DNA from: Xanthobacteraceae bacterium
Lineage (GTDB): Bacteria; Pseudomonadota; Alphaproteobacteria; Rhizobiales; Xanthobacteraceae
Direction: 5' to 3'
DNA length: 47,315 nucleotides
Assembly (NCBI GenBank): GCA_030037885.1
Contig: JASHPU010000108.1
Span: forward strand, 1-47,315
Shown here: positions 22,853-31,090 of the stretch, one piece after another
Position numbering within the stretch: the first letter of the stretch is position 1
Layout: each line of letters begins with the position of its first letter
Translations under genes and position numbers: made by a program
Notes under the pieces: model-generated
The model's input: the letters and a program-made list of their open reading frames with translations, nothing else
Database searches by the model: none
What the model was told of the DNA's origin: nothing

Positions 22853-24352
22853 ATGATGCGATCGCAGCAAACCGCCTTTGACGACGCCCACTCGTCGCTG
22901 CGTCGGCTCGGAATTCCGGCCGCCCTGGCGGCGGTTCACGCCGCGGGAATAAGCATCAGCCACGCGGTTCTTGGCGGATCCCATTCAGTGGCGATCTATC
23001 CTCCCGTCGATTCCCTGATGCCGCTTGATCCGTGCGGCGTGGTCGAGGCGGTTGACTGGGGCAGAGAGGCAAGTCTGTACGTCCACATCGCGTTTTGTGA
23101 AACGCGTTGTACCTTCTGCCACTACGCGGTCGATCACTACGCCGGCAGGACAAAAGGCTCCGCCGCGGATGATGACAGAGCCGCTCGCTATCTGGCCGCG
23201 CTGAAGCGGGAACTGGTGCTTTGGGGCGGAAGGTTGGCCAGATCCGGGACTGTGGTGTCGTCGGTCTATATCGGAGGAGGTACACCTCTGGTTCTTGAAG
23301 AGGCCGCGCTGCGGGATCTCATCTGCACTATCCGGGATGAGTATGACGTCCTGTCCGGCGCGGAGGTCTGCATCGAAGGCAGTCCCCTCACGATTACCGC
23401 GCCCGGTGGTGAGGACAAGCTGCGGTCTGTCAAGGAGCAGGGCGTCACCCGCCTGAGCTTCGGGGTGCAGTCCTTCGACGACAGCGTGCTCAAATACGCA
23501 GCTCGCGGCTACAAGAGCGACCTCGCTATTCGTGCATGCTCGATTGCAAACCAAGTCTTTGACAACTGGAATCTCGACCTGATTCAGGGGCTCTACAAAG
23601 GGTCGCCATCCGAAGTGTGGCACAATCTCGCGATGCTCAACGAGATACGCCCGGCGCACATCACCTGGTACCATGGCCGGTTCGCGGATCGGCCCCAGGG
23701 ACACTGGTACAATATGGAATCCAAGCATGCGAGTTTCGAGGATGAGTTCGCGACACTCCTTGGGCGTATGCTGATGTGGCAGGAAATGGCCTCGCTCGGG
23801 TACCATCAAGTCGACGGCAATCGATTCGTGCGCTCGCGTCGATACATCGATCCTTTCAAAAAAATTCGCACATCGGCCTCAAGCCAGCTTCTTGGAGTCG
23901 GCGCGGCGTCGTATTCGCATGTCGCCAGCCGTCCTGCAAAAAGGAACAGTCGCGGCTACGTTTTGCGCAATGAGCGGAACATCGGCGCTTACGTGGATTC
24001 TGTCTTGGCAGGCAACATCCCGATCACCACGGGACGTATCATCGACGATGAGGAATTGCTGGCCATGTCCTACGCCACAGGGCTTCGCACCGGGCGCGTC
24101 GAAGACGAAGACCTGCGTTCCATAGGGATCGAAAATCCTCAGCTTCGCCGGCACTATGACGCACTGGTCAAAGAGCTGAGCAATGCCGGCGCGCTGGAAG
24201 CCTATCTCGATAATGACGGCAAAGCAGGATTGCAGCTTTCCGAGCTAGGCAGACTTTTCGAAGACGAAACGCTGGCGCTGTTCTTCAGTCCCGCGGTCAA
24301 GAATGCGCTGGCGGGGAAAGCATCAATCGGACGCGAGCTACACTACGCGTAA
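22853..24352 (+). CDS. HemN/HemW-like radical SAM enzyme
   Basis: 499 aa. CETRCTFC (C82, C86, C89) is the CxxxCxxC site for the [4Fe-4S] cluster; YIGGGTP and LSFGVQSFDD are HemN/HemW signatures, and a HemN-C-like region follows (LGVGAASYSHVA to about residue 480). The residue after the cluster motif is His. Relatives outside haem metabolism include methyltransferases (NosN-type) and cyclopropanases (C10P/Jaw5-type). Its place between two methyltransferase genes in a peptide cassette argues against coproporphyrinogen oxidase or haem chaperone duty. The start is the first of two adjacent ATGs, 33 bp after the previous stop; the ribosome site is poor. Confidence 0.85.
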   Translation: MMRSQQTAFDDAHSSLRRLGIPAALAAVHAAGISISHAVLGGSHSVAIYPPVDSLMPLDPCGVVEAVDWGREASLYVHIAFCETRCTFCHYAVDHYAGRTKGSAADDDRAARYLAALKRELVLWGGRLARSGTVVSSVYIGGGTPLVLEEAALRDLICTIRDEYDVLSGAEVCIEGSPLTITAPGGEDKLRSVKEQGVTRLSFGVQSFDDSVLKYAARGYKSDLAIRACSIANQVFDNWNLDLIQGLYKGSPSEVWHNLAMLNEIRPAHITWYHGRFADRPQGHWYNMESKHASFEDEFATLLGRMLMWQEMASLGYHQVDGNRFVRSRRYIDPFKKIRTSASSQLLGVGAASYSHVASRPAKRNSRGYVLRNERNIGAYVDSVLAGNIPITTGRIIDDEELLAMSYATGLRTGRVEDEDLRSIGIENPQLRRHYDALVKELSNAGALEAYLDNDGKAGLQLSELGRLFEDETLALFFSPAVKNALAGKASIGRELHYA

Positions 24353-24372
24353 CCGGGAAAGTGGAGGGCTCC

Positions 24373-25119
24373 ATGGACATTTCGGAGCGGACGATACCTC
24401 CGGGGCAGGACGGCGCTGCCGGTGACGGCATTCATGCCGCACGTGCCGGCTGGAGCTTCGGTGGCGAAACCCCCCAACGCTTCGATCGCCACATCGGGCG
24501 CTCCGTTCCCAACTATGAAGCTGGTCACACACTGATCGAGCAGGTGAGCGACTTTTTCGTGAGAAGTGACTCGATCGCCTACGAGATCGGAACTTCAACC
24601 GGCACTCTCTTGCGGCGGTTGGCGAAGCGTCATCCTCACGGAACGTGCTGGATCGGAATCGACGTGGAGCGCGCAATGATCGAACACGCGCGTGCCGTAA
24701 ACAGCCAAACGTCGCTGAATGTGGAATACTTGCTTGCAGACGCGTGTGATGTAGACTACGAAGCGAGCGACTTCATCGTGTCATATTATACGGTTCAGTT
24801 CGTTCCCCCCAGACGTCGGCAGAATCTAATCGATTTAATCTATAAGTCGCTCAATTGGGGCGGCGCGTTCGTGTTGTTCGAAAAAGTCAGGGCGCCCGAC
24901 GCGCGGTTCCAGGACATGATGAGCACCTTATATGTCGACTACAAATTGGAAAATGGCTACTCCCCGCAAGAAATTCTCGGGAAGGCGAGCAGTCTGAAAG
25001 GCGTCCTTGAGCCGTTTTCAACAAAAGGCAATCTCGACATGCTGCACCGCGCCGGCTTCGTGGACGTCATGACCATATACAAGCATGTTTGTTTTGAGGG
25101 ATTCTTGGCCATAAAGTAG
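24373..25119 (+). CDS. CmoA-like SAM-dependent methyltransferase (Cx-SAM-binding Arg absent)
   Basis: 248 aa. It aligns end to end with E. coli CmoA (247 aa): FDRHIGRSVPNYE, motif I YEIGTSTGTLLRRL, VQFVPPRRRQNLIDLIYKSL, LNWGGAFVLFEK and LENGYSPQEI. In E. coli, Arg199 (in QKRS) holds the carboxylate of carboxy-SAM; the aligned position here is Ala (GKAS). So this protein may use ordinary SAM rather than make carboxy-SAM. It lies 20 bp after the radical SAM gene, and a GGAGGG site precedes ATG 24373. The HemN-like plus methyltransferase pairing recalls the two-component cyclopropanase C10P/C10Q. Last gene of the cassette. Confidence 0.75.
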   Translation: MDISERTIPPGQDGAAGDGIHAARAGWSFGGETPQRFDRHIGRSVPNYEAGHTLIEQVSDFFVRSDSIAYEIGTSTGTLLRRLAKRHPHGTCWIGIDVERAMIEHARAVNSQTSLNVEYLLADACDVDYEASDFIVSYYTVQFVPPRRRQNLIDLIYKSLNWGGAFVLFEKVRAPDARFQDMMSTLYVDYKLENGYSPQEILGKASSLKGVLEPFSTKGNLDMLHRAGFVDVMTIYKHVCFEGFLAIK

Positions 25120-25503
25120 AAAGAGACTTGCAGCTTCTTCGCCTGGCCGCGGCCATTTTCCGCCTTCGCACCTGCTCGATCACAATCAATGCGCCATCTT
25201 ATGACTTTCCGATACCGCGCCTGCCCGTGTTTGGGTCCATAGGAACGAAAGCGAAAGAAAAGTAAAACGGGCGCGTGCAAAATCGCACACGGCTGTCGCT
25301 ACTGCGTTGATCAAGCGAATCTTTCGCTCCATCCGTCGTCGGCGCGACGGAGAAGGTGCGGGCGAGCTTAGCCACTCATGCGTGCTCTTCGATTGATCGT
25401 CTCACCCATTTAGGCGCGATTTCAAGGATTAAACAGACTGTCCCGAAGCGCGATAGCTGCTGGCGACAGCAAGAATCCCACCGGGCCCTTCGGGCCGCCG
25501 CCC
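25120..25503. other. Non-coding gap after the RiPP cassette
   Basis: 384 bp between converging genes. No convincing gene. A short stem GGCCC-TTC-GGGCC at 25484-25496 lacks a T-run and is only a weak terminator candidate. Short open frames here have no ribosome sites. Confidence 0.4.
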
Positions 25504-25962
25504 TTACCGTGGCTGGCTGCGCGGAGGCAGGATGCTTAGATCGAGTGCAGTTCGCGTCGGGTGGGGATTTCTCTTCAGCTTCACGGTCGTCCTGCCCCAA
25601 TCGCTGCAGTCGAGCGTACTATATTTGATCCACTGCCGCAGCTCGCGATTGCGGCGCAGCGCGCGCCTGATCGACAAGCCGAAATACCCGGTGTTGGTGT
25701 TGTAAAATCCGGGCGAGATGCCGCGCCCGCGGCCATGACCGTGAATGAAGCGAATCCGCGGCGCGCCCATTTGCCAGGCCTGCTCCACGATATGCGCCAG
25801 CGGCGCACCTTTGATGTCCCGCGGATGGTAACCGTGCAGATCGATCTGCACGCCGACGAATGTTCCACCGTTCGGCGTTTCGGTCTTCTTCAAGGTCTTC
25901 TGTTTGCCCATGAGTGGCCCCGGTTGCGGAGCGGTGCGGACCATGAAATAGGCGTTGGGCAT
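25504..25962 (-). CDS. Smr-domain protein
   Basis: 152 aa. The Smr (small MutS-related) signatures are visible: VQIDLHGYHPRD, then RFIHGHGRGRG and LRRNRELRQWIKYSTLD. Smr domains act as nucleases or nucleic-acid binders, in MutS2, in ribosome rescue or standing alone. Here the domain is free-standing, with a 38-residue N-terminal part and a basic C-terminal tail. ATG 25962 has a very strong site (AAGGAGAAAAC). The role in this organism is unknown. Confidence 0.7.
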   Translation of the reverse strand: MPNAYFMVRTAPQPGPLMGKQKTLKKTETPNGGTFVGVQIDLHGYHPRDIKGAPLAHIVEQAWQMGAPRIRFIHGHGRGRGISPGFYNTNTGYFGLSIRRALRRNRELRQWIKYSTLDCSDWGRTTVKLKRNPHPTRTALDLSILPPRSQPR

Positions 25963-26017
25963 GTTTTCTCCTTAGGCTCTTCAGGCCACGCAACAACGCT
26001 CTTCGTGAATCCCGCCG

Positions 26018-26980
26018 CTACTCGCCCCTGATGCCCGCGGCCCTGATGATCGGCCACCATTTATCGATCTCGGCCTTGTGGAAGGCGGCGAGCCCTTCGG
26101 GCGTCTGCTGGTCGCGCGATGCCACGTCAAGCCCGAGCGCGGCAAAGCGTTCGCGCACCTTTTGGTCGGCCAAGGCGTGCACCATGGCGGCGTTGAGCCT
26201 GGCGATGACCGCGGGCGGCGTCGCTTTGGGCGCGAACAGGCCGAACCAGCCCGAGATGTAAAGGCCGGGAACGCCGGATTCGTCGGCCGAAGGAATATCG
26301 GGCATCGACGCGGAGCGCTGCGGCGACAATTCGGCGAGCGCCTTGATGGTGCCGGCGTGCACCTGCGGCAGCGCCACCGCGCCCTGCACCAGCAACAGAT
26401 CGACCTGGCCGGAAATCAGGTCGGTCATCGCCGGGCCGGCGCCGCGGTAGGGAACAAATAGGACTTTGGTGTCGGTCAGCTTCTGCAACAACAGCCCGCC
26501 GACCTGCGCCGACGCATTCTGGTTGACGAACTTGGCATCGCCCGGATGCGCCTTCATCCAGACGGCGAGCGTCTTGAGATCGTCCGCCGGCAGCGCCTTT
26601 TTCGCCACCAGCAGCATCGGATTGAGCGAAACGAGCCCGATCGGCGCAAAATCGCGCGCCAGGTCGTAATTGAGATGGTAGATGATGCTGCCGACGTGGG
26701 TGTCCCACTGGCCGATGTCGATGGTGTAGCCGTCGGGCGCCGCGCGCGCGAGGCGGCCGACGCCGAGCGAGCCGCCGGCGCCGCCGACATTCTCCACGAT
26801 CACCGGCACCCCAAGCGCCGCGCCCATCTTGTCCGCCAGGATGCGGCCGGTCACGTCGGTCGAGCCGCCAGGCGGAAACGGCACGATCAGCGTAATGGTG
26901 CGCGACGGGAAGGTGCCGGCGCTAGCCGGAGCGATGGCGGCGCAAAGCGCCAGTGTGATGATTGCAGCCCAAGCGCGCAT
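26018..26980 (-). CDS. Tripartite tricarboxylate transporter (Bug/TctC) solute-binding protein
   Basis: 320 aa. A signal peptide is visible (MRAWAAIITLALCAAIAPASAG), followed by the TctC/Bug family: ITLIVPFPPGGSTDVTGR, the GAGGSLGVGRLARAAPDGYT loop and a GLFAPKATPPAVIARLNAA region. It would bind a carboxylate in the periplasm. No tctA/tctB genes accompany it, as is common for the expanded Bug families. ATG 26980 follows a GGGGGAGAA site. Confidence 0.92.
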   Translation of the reverse strand: MRAWAAIITLALCAAIAPASAGTFPSRTITLIVPFPPGGSTDVTGRILADKMGAALGVPVIVENVGGAGGSLGVGRLARAAPDGYTIDIGQWDTHVGSIIYHLNYDLARDFAPIGLVSLNPMLLVAKKALPADDLKTLAVWMKAHPGDAKFVNQNASAQVGGLLLQKLTDTKVLFVPYRGAGPAMTDLISGQVDLLLVQGAVALPQVHAGTIKALAELSPQRSASMPDIPSADESGVPGLYISGWFGLFAPKATPPAVIARLNAAMVHALADQKVRERFAALGLDVASRDQQTPEGLAAFHKAEIDKWWPIIRAAGIRGE

Positions 26981-27030
26981 AGTTCTCCCCCAAAGGCTCC
27001 GTGGCGAAGTGCTGCCACACAGAACGCGCA

Positions 27031-27291
27031 TCATTCAGTTTTCGGCAGAAGCCGAGCCTCCTGCAGATCGGCCTCCTGTTCGAGCCTTCTTACCAAGGCC
27101 GACGTCACTACGCCGCCACGCGACGCCAATACCAAAAAGCCGTTCCGCTCGATCAGGGGAACCGGCGCCGGGCGCGTGAGCGCCTGCCTCGCGAGGTCGG
27201 AAATGACCTTACCCGCCGTGCTCTTTTCCTCCGCGGCCCTCTCTTTCGCGGCGGCCAGAACATCATCGTCGATATCCAGCGTGGTCCTCAT
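27031..27291 (-). CDS. VapB-type antitoxin without an adjacent toxin
   Basis: 86 aa. Begins MRTTLDIDDDVLAAAKERAA, the ribbon-helix-helix antitoxin pattern common in VapB/DUF2191 proteins, with a longer C-terminal part that would bind a PIN toxin. No toxin gene follows: the next gene downstream is the TctC-like protein, 50 bp away. A PIN-domain remnant lies divergently just upstream. Probably an orphan antitoxin. Confidence 0.75.
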   Translation of the reverse strand: MRTTLDIDDDVLAAAKERAAEEKSTAGKVISDLARQALTRPAPVPLIERNGFLVLASRGGVVTSALVRRLEQEADLQEARLLPKTE

Positions 27292-27327
27292 GTGTCAAAT
27301 GCTACCGCATCAGATACGCTGATGTAA

Positions 27328-27447
27328 CCCTTCTTTGACTGTCGCCATCTGGCACTGGCGGATCAGCAGAACACACCGCTCGCCACCGCCGAAGAAACCA
27401 TGATGGCGGCGGCGCGCCGGGTGAAAATCAAGGTGCGGAGGATTTAG
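27328..27447 (+). pseudogene. C-terminal remnant of a PIN-domain (VapC-like) protein
   Basis: A 39-codon fragment without a start: DCRHLALADQQNTPLATAEE followed by an Ala/Arg helix and KIKVRRI, matching the last helix-strand of VapC-type PIN domains (x-LALA-x-PLATA-). A stop lies immediately upstream in frame. Probably a toxin relic near the orphan VapB gene; short enough that chance similarity is possible. Confidence 0.35.
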
Positions 27448-27523
27448 GTCGTAGGGTGGACATCGGGGTTTGCCGATGCTCACGCGAACTTATCTAGCCG
27501 AGAACGCTGGCCTTAATATCAAT

Positions 27524-28225
27524 TCAGCGCTTCTTCTTGAACAGGTTGACAACATTTTCGAGAGCTGGAGGAAGTGGGAGCGATATTCCGGCCATGTTAA
27601 GCGCGACCAAAAATTCTCTAACGGCTTCTTCAAATTGCACGAGCGATGCGGATTCCCGCTCCTCAACGACATAGACTTTCAATTCACGCCCCTTTCCATG
27701 GTCATGCTCGCTCAAGTCGATTATCATCGGCGTCGGATCGTTGGGATCGTCGATGCAGTGGAGTTCATGAACTCCCCTGGCCAGGAATTGCACATCCTCC
27801 ATTGTTAGGAGTTGACCCTTACGCGCATTAATTAGCACGGCGTATGCGCGACCTTCGTAAAACCAAATCCCTTTTATGCTGGGCTTAAACCAAAACCCTA
27901 GGACGTAAATTGGGGCGGTGGGCTCTGGATACCAAGTGCCCTTGCCGCCCATCACCTTGCACAACAATCTCGCGACATTCCGAATGTTCTCGTTCTTCCA
28001 ACTGGCGCGGTAAGCTCTGAATGTGTTGAGGATGTATGCCTCGGTAGCGAGGCCCCTTACTATGGGATCAACGCACGGCCAAATCTGGCCGTATGACATA
28101 AAGCCGCCAGCGCCGAGGCGCTCCCTCAGCCGCATGGCAGTTGCATCCGCTCGTATGTTCAATACGCTCGGATCGGCAAACTTGGGAAAATCTAGTAATT
28201 CGAAGAACTTGCGACGCCCTGCCAT
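27524..28225 (-). CDS. Hypothetical protein, candidate toxin partner of the Panacea antitoxin
   Basis: 233 aa from ATG 28225 (GAGGG site 8 bp upstream). No family recognised. Visible features are aromatic-rich segments (GTWYPEPTAPIYVLGFWFKP), an acidic-histidine stretch (IIDLSEHDHGKGREL), and a basic C-terminus (NLFKKKR). It lies 71 bp downstream of the DUF4065 gene on the same strand, the arrangement of PanAT toxin-antitoxin pairs, where the toxin partner is highly variable. The toxin assignment is by context only. Confidence 0.5.
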   Translation of the reverse strand: MAGRRKFFELLDFPKFADPSVLNIRADATAMRLRERLGAGGFMSYGQIWPCVDPIVRGLATEAYILNTFRAYRASWKNENIRNVARLLCKVMGGKGTWYPEPTAPIYVLGFWFKPSIKGIWFYEGRAYAVLINARKGQLLTMEDVQFLARGVHELHCIDDPNDPTPMIIDLSEHDHGKGRELKVYVVEERESASLVQFEEAVREFLVALNMAGISLPLPPALENVVNLFKKKR

Positions 28226-28296
28226 CTGGAAATCCCTCAATTGGACGCACGACGCATGACTCTATATCTTGCGATGATTCTACGGTCCACCACAAC

Positions 28297-28800
28297 CTAA
28301 TGATATCGAATATAGGGCTTTTCCCCGGCAAAGTGACCGCGAATTAGCTCATTCGGAATTCGCGGACTCAGCCGATTGTCGTTCGCCCATGCCGTGTAAA
28401 TAAGGTGCCAGGGGCCCCCGATCTCGTGAGATAACGCAACCAGCTCACTCGTCGAGAAGCCGGCGTATTTCTGGAAGATCGCAGTAATGAGTTCTGCGTC
28501 GCCTTTCGCGATCGCACGAAAGGAGACCGGTTTCCTTTCGCCTGACGCATAATCCAAATACTCTGCCAACCCCCGTATTGGCTTCTCCCCAAACCCTTGA
28601 AAGGCGTTATAGACAGACTTAATTACTGGTCCCAATTTCCAAGCTTCAAAGTGATTTCGCACCAAACCGTCCGGACGACTTGTAAGCGCCCATCCGTGAA
28701 TAAAGTAGAGGAGCTTGTTGAGACGCAAATTCGTCAAATCATGTTTTTCTGCATCGTAATGCGTCAGAATAAAATTGCAGATTTTTCTGGCTTCATACAT
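28297..28800 (-). CDS. Panacea-domain (DUF4065, SocA/PanA-like) antitoxin
   Basis: 167 aa, the usual length. The family pattern is clear: CNFILTHYD near the start, LTNLRLNKLLYFIHGWAL, EAWKLGPVIKSVYNAFQGFG and ALSHEIGGPW. Panacea proteins (SocA of Caulobacter, GepA) neutralise diverse toxins encoded next to them. It starts 16 bp after pccB on the same strand, so it may have inserted behind that gene. ATG 28800 has only a weak ribosome site. Confidence 0.85.
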   Translation of the reverse strand: MYEARKICNFILTHYDAEKHDLTNLRLNKLLYFIHGWALTSRPDGLVRNHFEAWKLGPVIKSVYNAFQGFGEKPIRGLAEYLDYASGERKPVSFRAIAKGDAELITAIFQKYAGFSTSELVALSHEIGGPWHLIYTAWANDNRLSPRIPNELIRGHFAGEKPYIRYH

Positions 28801-28816
28801 CGGACTTGCCCAAAAT

Positions 28817-30349
28817 TCACACCGGCAGATTATCGTGCTTCCTTCCCGGCAGCTCCACGGTCTTGCCGCGCAGCATGGCGAGCGCGCGGGCGATGCGCGG
28901 CCGGGTGGCGCGCGGCATGATCACGTCATCGATGTAGCCGCGCTCGGCGGCGATGAAGGGCGAGAGAAAGCGCTCCTCGTATTCGCGAGTGCGCGCCGCG
29001 ATCTTGTCCGGATCGCCCAGATCGGCGCGGAAGATGATCTCGACCGCGCCCTTCGCCCCCATCACCGCGATCTGCGCGGTCGGCCAGGCGTAATTGAGGT
29101 CGCCGCCGATGTGCTTCGACGCCATCACGTCATAGGCGCCGCCGAACGCCTTGCGCGTAATCACGGTGACCAACGGCACGGTGGCCTGCGAATAGGCGAA
29201 CAGAAGCTTGGCGCCGTGCTTGATCAGGCCACCGTATTCCTGCGCGGTGCCGGGCAAAAAGCCGGGCACGTCGACGAAGGTGACGATCGGAATAGCGAAG
29301 GCGTCGCAGAAGCGCACGAAACGCGCCGCCTTGCGGCTCGCATCTGAATCGAGCACGCCGGCCAACACCATCGGTTGGTTGGCAACAAATCCCGTGGTGC
29401 GCCCTTCGATGCGGCCGAAGCCGATCACGATGTTGCGGGCGAATGCTTCGGAGAGCTCGAAGAAATCACCCTCGTCGACCACTTTGAGGATCAGCTCCTT
29501 GATGTCGTAGGGCTTGTTGGGATTATCCGGCACCAGCGTGTCGAGCGAGGCTTCCTCGCGCCCGGCTTGGTCGAGCGACGGCCATTGCGGCACGCCGGAT
29601 GAATTATTCGCCGGCAGAAAATCGATGAGCCGGCGCATCTGCAGCAAGCATTCGACGTCGTTGTCGTAGGCGCCGTCGGCGATCGAAGATTTTTGCGCAT
29701 GCACCGAGGCGCCGCCGAGTTCTTCGGCGGTGACAATCTCGTTGGTCACGGTTTTGACCACGTCAGGGCCGGTGACGAACATGTAGCTCGTATCGCGCAC
29801 CATGAAGATGAAATCGGTCATCGCCGGCGAATAGACGTCGCCGCCGGCGCACGGCCCCATGATCACCGAAATCTGCGGGATGACGCCCGACGCGATGACG
29901 TTGCGCTTGAACACTTCGCCGTAACCGCCCAATGAGGCGACGCCCTCCTGGATGCGTGCGCCGCCGGCATCGAACAGGCCGACGATCGGCGCCCGCGCGC
30001 GCATCGCCAGATCCTGGATCTTGACGATCTTGCCCGCGTGCGTCTCCGACAGCGAGCCGCCGAACACGGTAAAATCCTTGGCGAATACGAACACGGCGCG
30101 GCCGTTGACGGTTCCGTAGCCGGTGACGACGCCGTCGCCGGCGATTTTCTGCCTCTCCATGCCGAAATCGCTGGAGCGGTGCTCGACGAACGTGTCGAGC
30201 TCCTCGAATGAATCGCGGTCCATCAACAGCTCAATGCGCTCGCGCGCGGTGAGCTTGCCGCGCTTGTGCTGCGCCTCGATGCGGGCCTTGCCGCCGCCGG
30301 CCCGCGCCGCCGCCCGCCGTGCTTCGAGCTTGTCGATGATGTCCTTCAT
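28817..30349 (-). CDS. pccB: Propionyl-CoA carboxylase beta subunit
   Basis: 510 aa, the standard length. Carboxyltransferase signatures include [15 protein letters not shown] at the N-terminus, [34 protein letters not shown] and [16 protein letters not shown] (acyl-CoA and carboxybiotin oxyanion regions), then [17 protein letters not shown] and [13 protein letters not shown]. The complex carboxylates propionyl-CoA to methylmalonyl-CoA using a biotinylated alpha subunit, which is not in this window. Acetyl- or acyl-CoA carboxylase use is possible. A palindromic repeat separates it from the upstream coxS-like gene. Confidence 0.92.
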   Translation of the reverse strand: MKDIIDKLEARRAAARAGGGKARIEAQHKRGKLTARERIELLMDRDSFEELDTFVEHRSSDFGMERQKIAGDGVVTGYGTVNGRAVFVFAKDFTVFGGSLSETHAGKIVKIQDLAMRARAPIVGLFDAGGARIQEGVASLGGYGEVFKRNVIASGVIPQISVIMGPCAGGDVYSPAMTDFIFMVRDTSYMFVTGPDVVKTVTNEIVTAEELGGASVHAQKSSIADGAYDNDVECLLQMRRLIDFLPANNSSGVPQWPSLDQAGREEASLDTLVPDNPNKPYDIKELILKVVDEGDFFELSEAFARNIVIGFGRIEGRTTGFVANQPMVLAGVLDSDASRKAARFVRFCDAFAIPIVTFVDVPGFLPGTAQEYGGLIKHGAKLLFAYSQATVPLVTVITRKAFGGAYDVMASKHIGGDLNYAWPTAQIAVMGAKGAVEIIFRADLGDPDKIAARTREYEERFLSPFIAAERGYIDDVIMPRATRPRIARALAMLRGKTVELPGRKHDNLPV

Positions 30350-30417
30350 GCCAGAGGCCAGGAATCAGGGATCAGGATCAGTTATCAGGAATAGCAAGGG
30401 AAGCGCGGTGCGTCATC

Positions 30418-30615
30418 TTCATCCTTCCCCGCGAAGCGGGGAAGGGGGACCATCTTGCAAAGCAAGATGGTGGAAGGGGCGCGGGACTCGACGCTTCGCT
30501 GGCGTTGAAGGAGTTTCGTCGAGGCCCGCGCCCCCTCCACCATCCTTCGCTCACTACGCTCGCTCCGGATGGTCCCCCTCCTCCGCATCGCTACGCGACG
30601 CGGGGGAGGATGAAG
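30418..30615. repeat. Large REP-like palindromic element
   Basis: Outer arms TTCATCCTTCCCCGCG and CGCGGGGGAGGATGAAG, and inner arms GGGGGACCATC / GGATGGTCCCCC plus CGGGACTCGACG / CGTCGAGGCCCG, fold the region into a long imperfect hairpin. It lies between pccB and the 2Fe-2S subunit gene and runs into the 3' end of the latter. Multi-arm palindromes of this kind are common between Rhizobiales genes. Confidence 0.7.
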
Positions 30616-31090
30616 CCGCTTCTTTGATTGCCGCGACGATGTTGGCATAGCCGGTGCAGCGGCAGAGATGGCCGGACAAGACCTCGCGGATTTGCGCTTC
30701 GCTCGGATGCGGGGTGCGGGAGAGAAAATCGGTGAACGACATCAATATACCCGGCGTGCAGAAGCCGCATTGCAGCGCGTGATGGTCACGGAACGCGGCC
30801 TGCAGCGGATTGAGCGCGCCGTCGGGCGCGGCGAGCGATTCGACGGTGCGCACCTCGCGGCCTTCGGCCTGTACGGCGAGCGTCAGGCACGAGCGCACCG
30901 CGACACCGTCGACCAGCACCGTGCACGCGCCGCACACCCCGTGCTCGCAGCCGACATGGGTGCCGGTGGCGCCGAGGCCGTGGCGGAGAAAATCCGACAG
31001 CAGCAGGCGCGGCTCCGCTTCGGCGGCGAGCTTGCGGCCGTTGAGCGTGAGCGCAATGCGGGTCTTCTGGTCACCCTTGACCGCTCTCAT
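30554..31090 (-). CDS. 2Fe-2S subunit of a molybdenum hydroxylase (CoxS type)
   Basis: 178 aa. Plant-type ferredoxin cluster GCEHGVCGACTVLVDG with a later Cys (VRSCLTL), then the C-terminal helical domain with CGFCTPGI and HLCRCTGY for the second cluster. It carries electrons from the molybdenum centre to the FAD subunit. It starts with ATGA overlapping the FAD-subunit stop. The normal CoxS end is near IVAAIKEAA; the last ~19 residues (SSSPASRSDAEEGDHPERA) are encoded by the palindromic element. Confidence 0.95.
   Translation of the reverse strand: MRAVKGDQKTRIALTLNGRKLAAEAEPRLLLSDFLRHGLGATGTHVGCEHGVCGACTVLVDGVAVRSCLTLAVQAEGREVRTVESLAAPDGALNPLQAAFRDHHALQCGFCTPGILMSFTDFLSRTPHPSEAQIREVLSGHLCRCTGYANIVAAIKEAASSSPASRSDAEEGDHPERA

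Noticed and set aside
22853..24352. Haem biosynthesis enzyme HemN/HemW
   Set aside because: Context is peptide modification and methyltransferases, and the residue after the cluster motif is His; the assignment is kept only as family-like.
24373..25119. Carboxy-SAM synthase (true CmoA)
   Set aside because: The Arg199 equivalent is Ala, and there is no cmoB neighbour.
27461..27478. Rho-independent terminator CATCGG-GGTTTG-CCGATG
   Set aside because: Six-base stem without a T-run; may be part of a decayed repeat.
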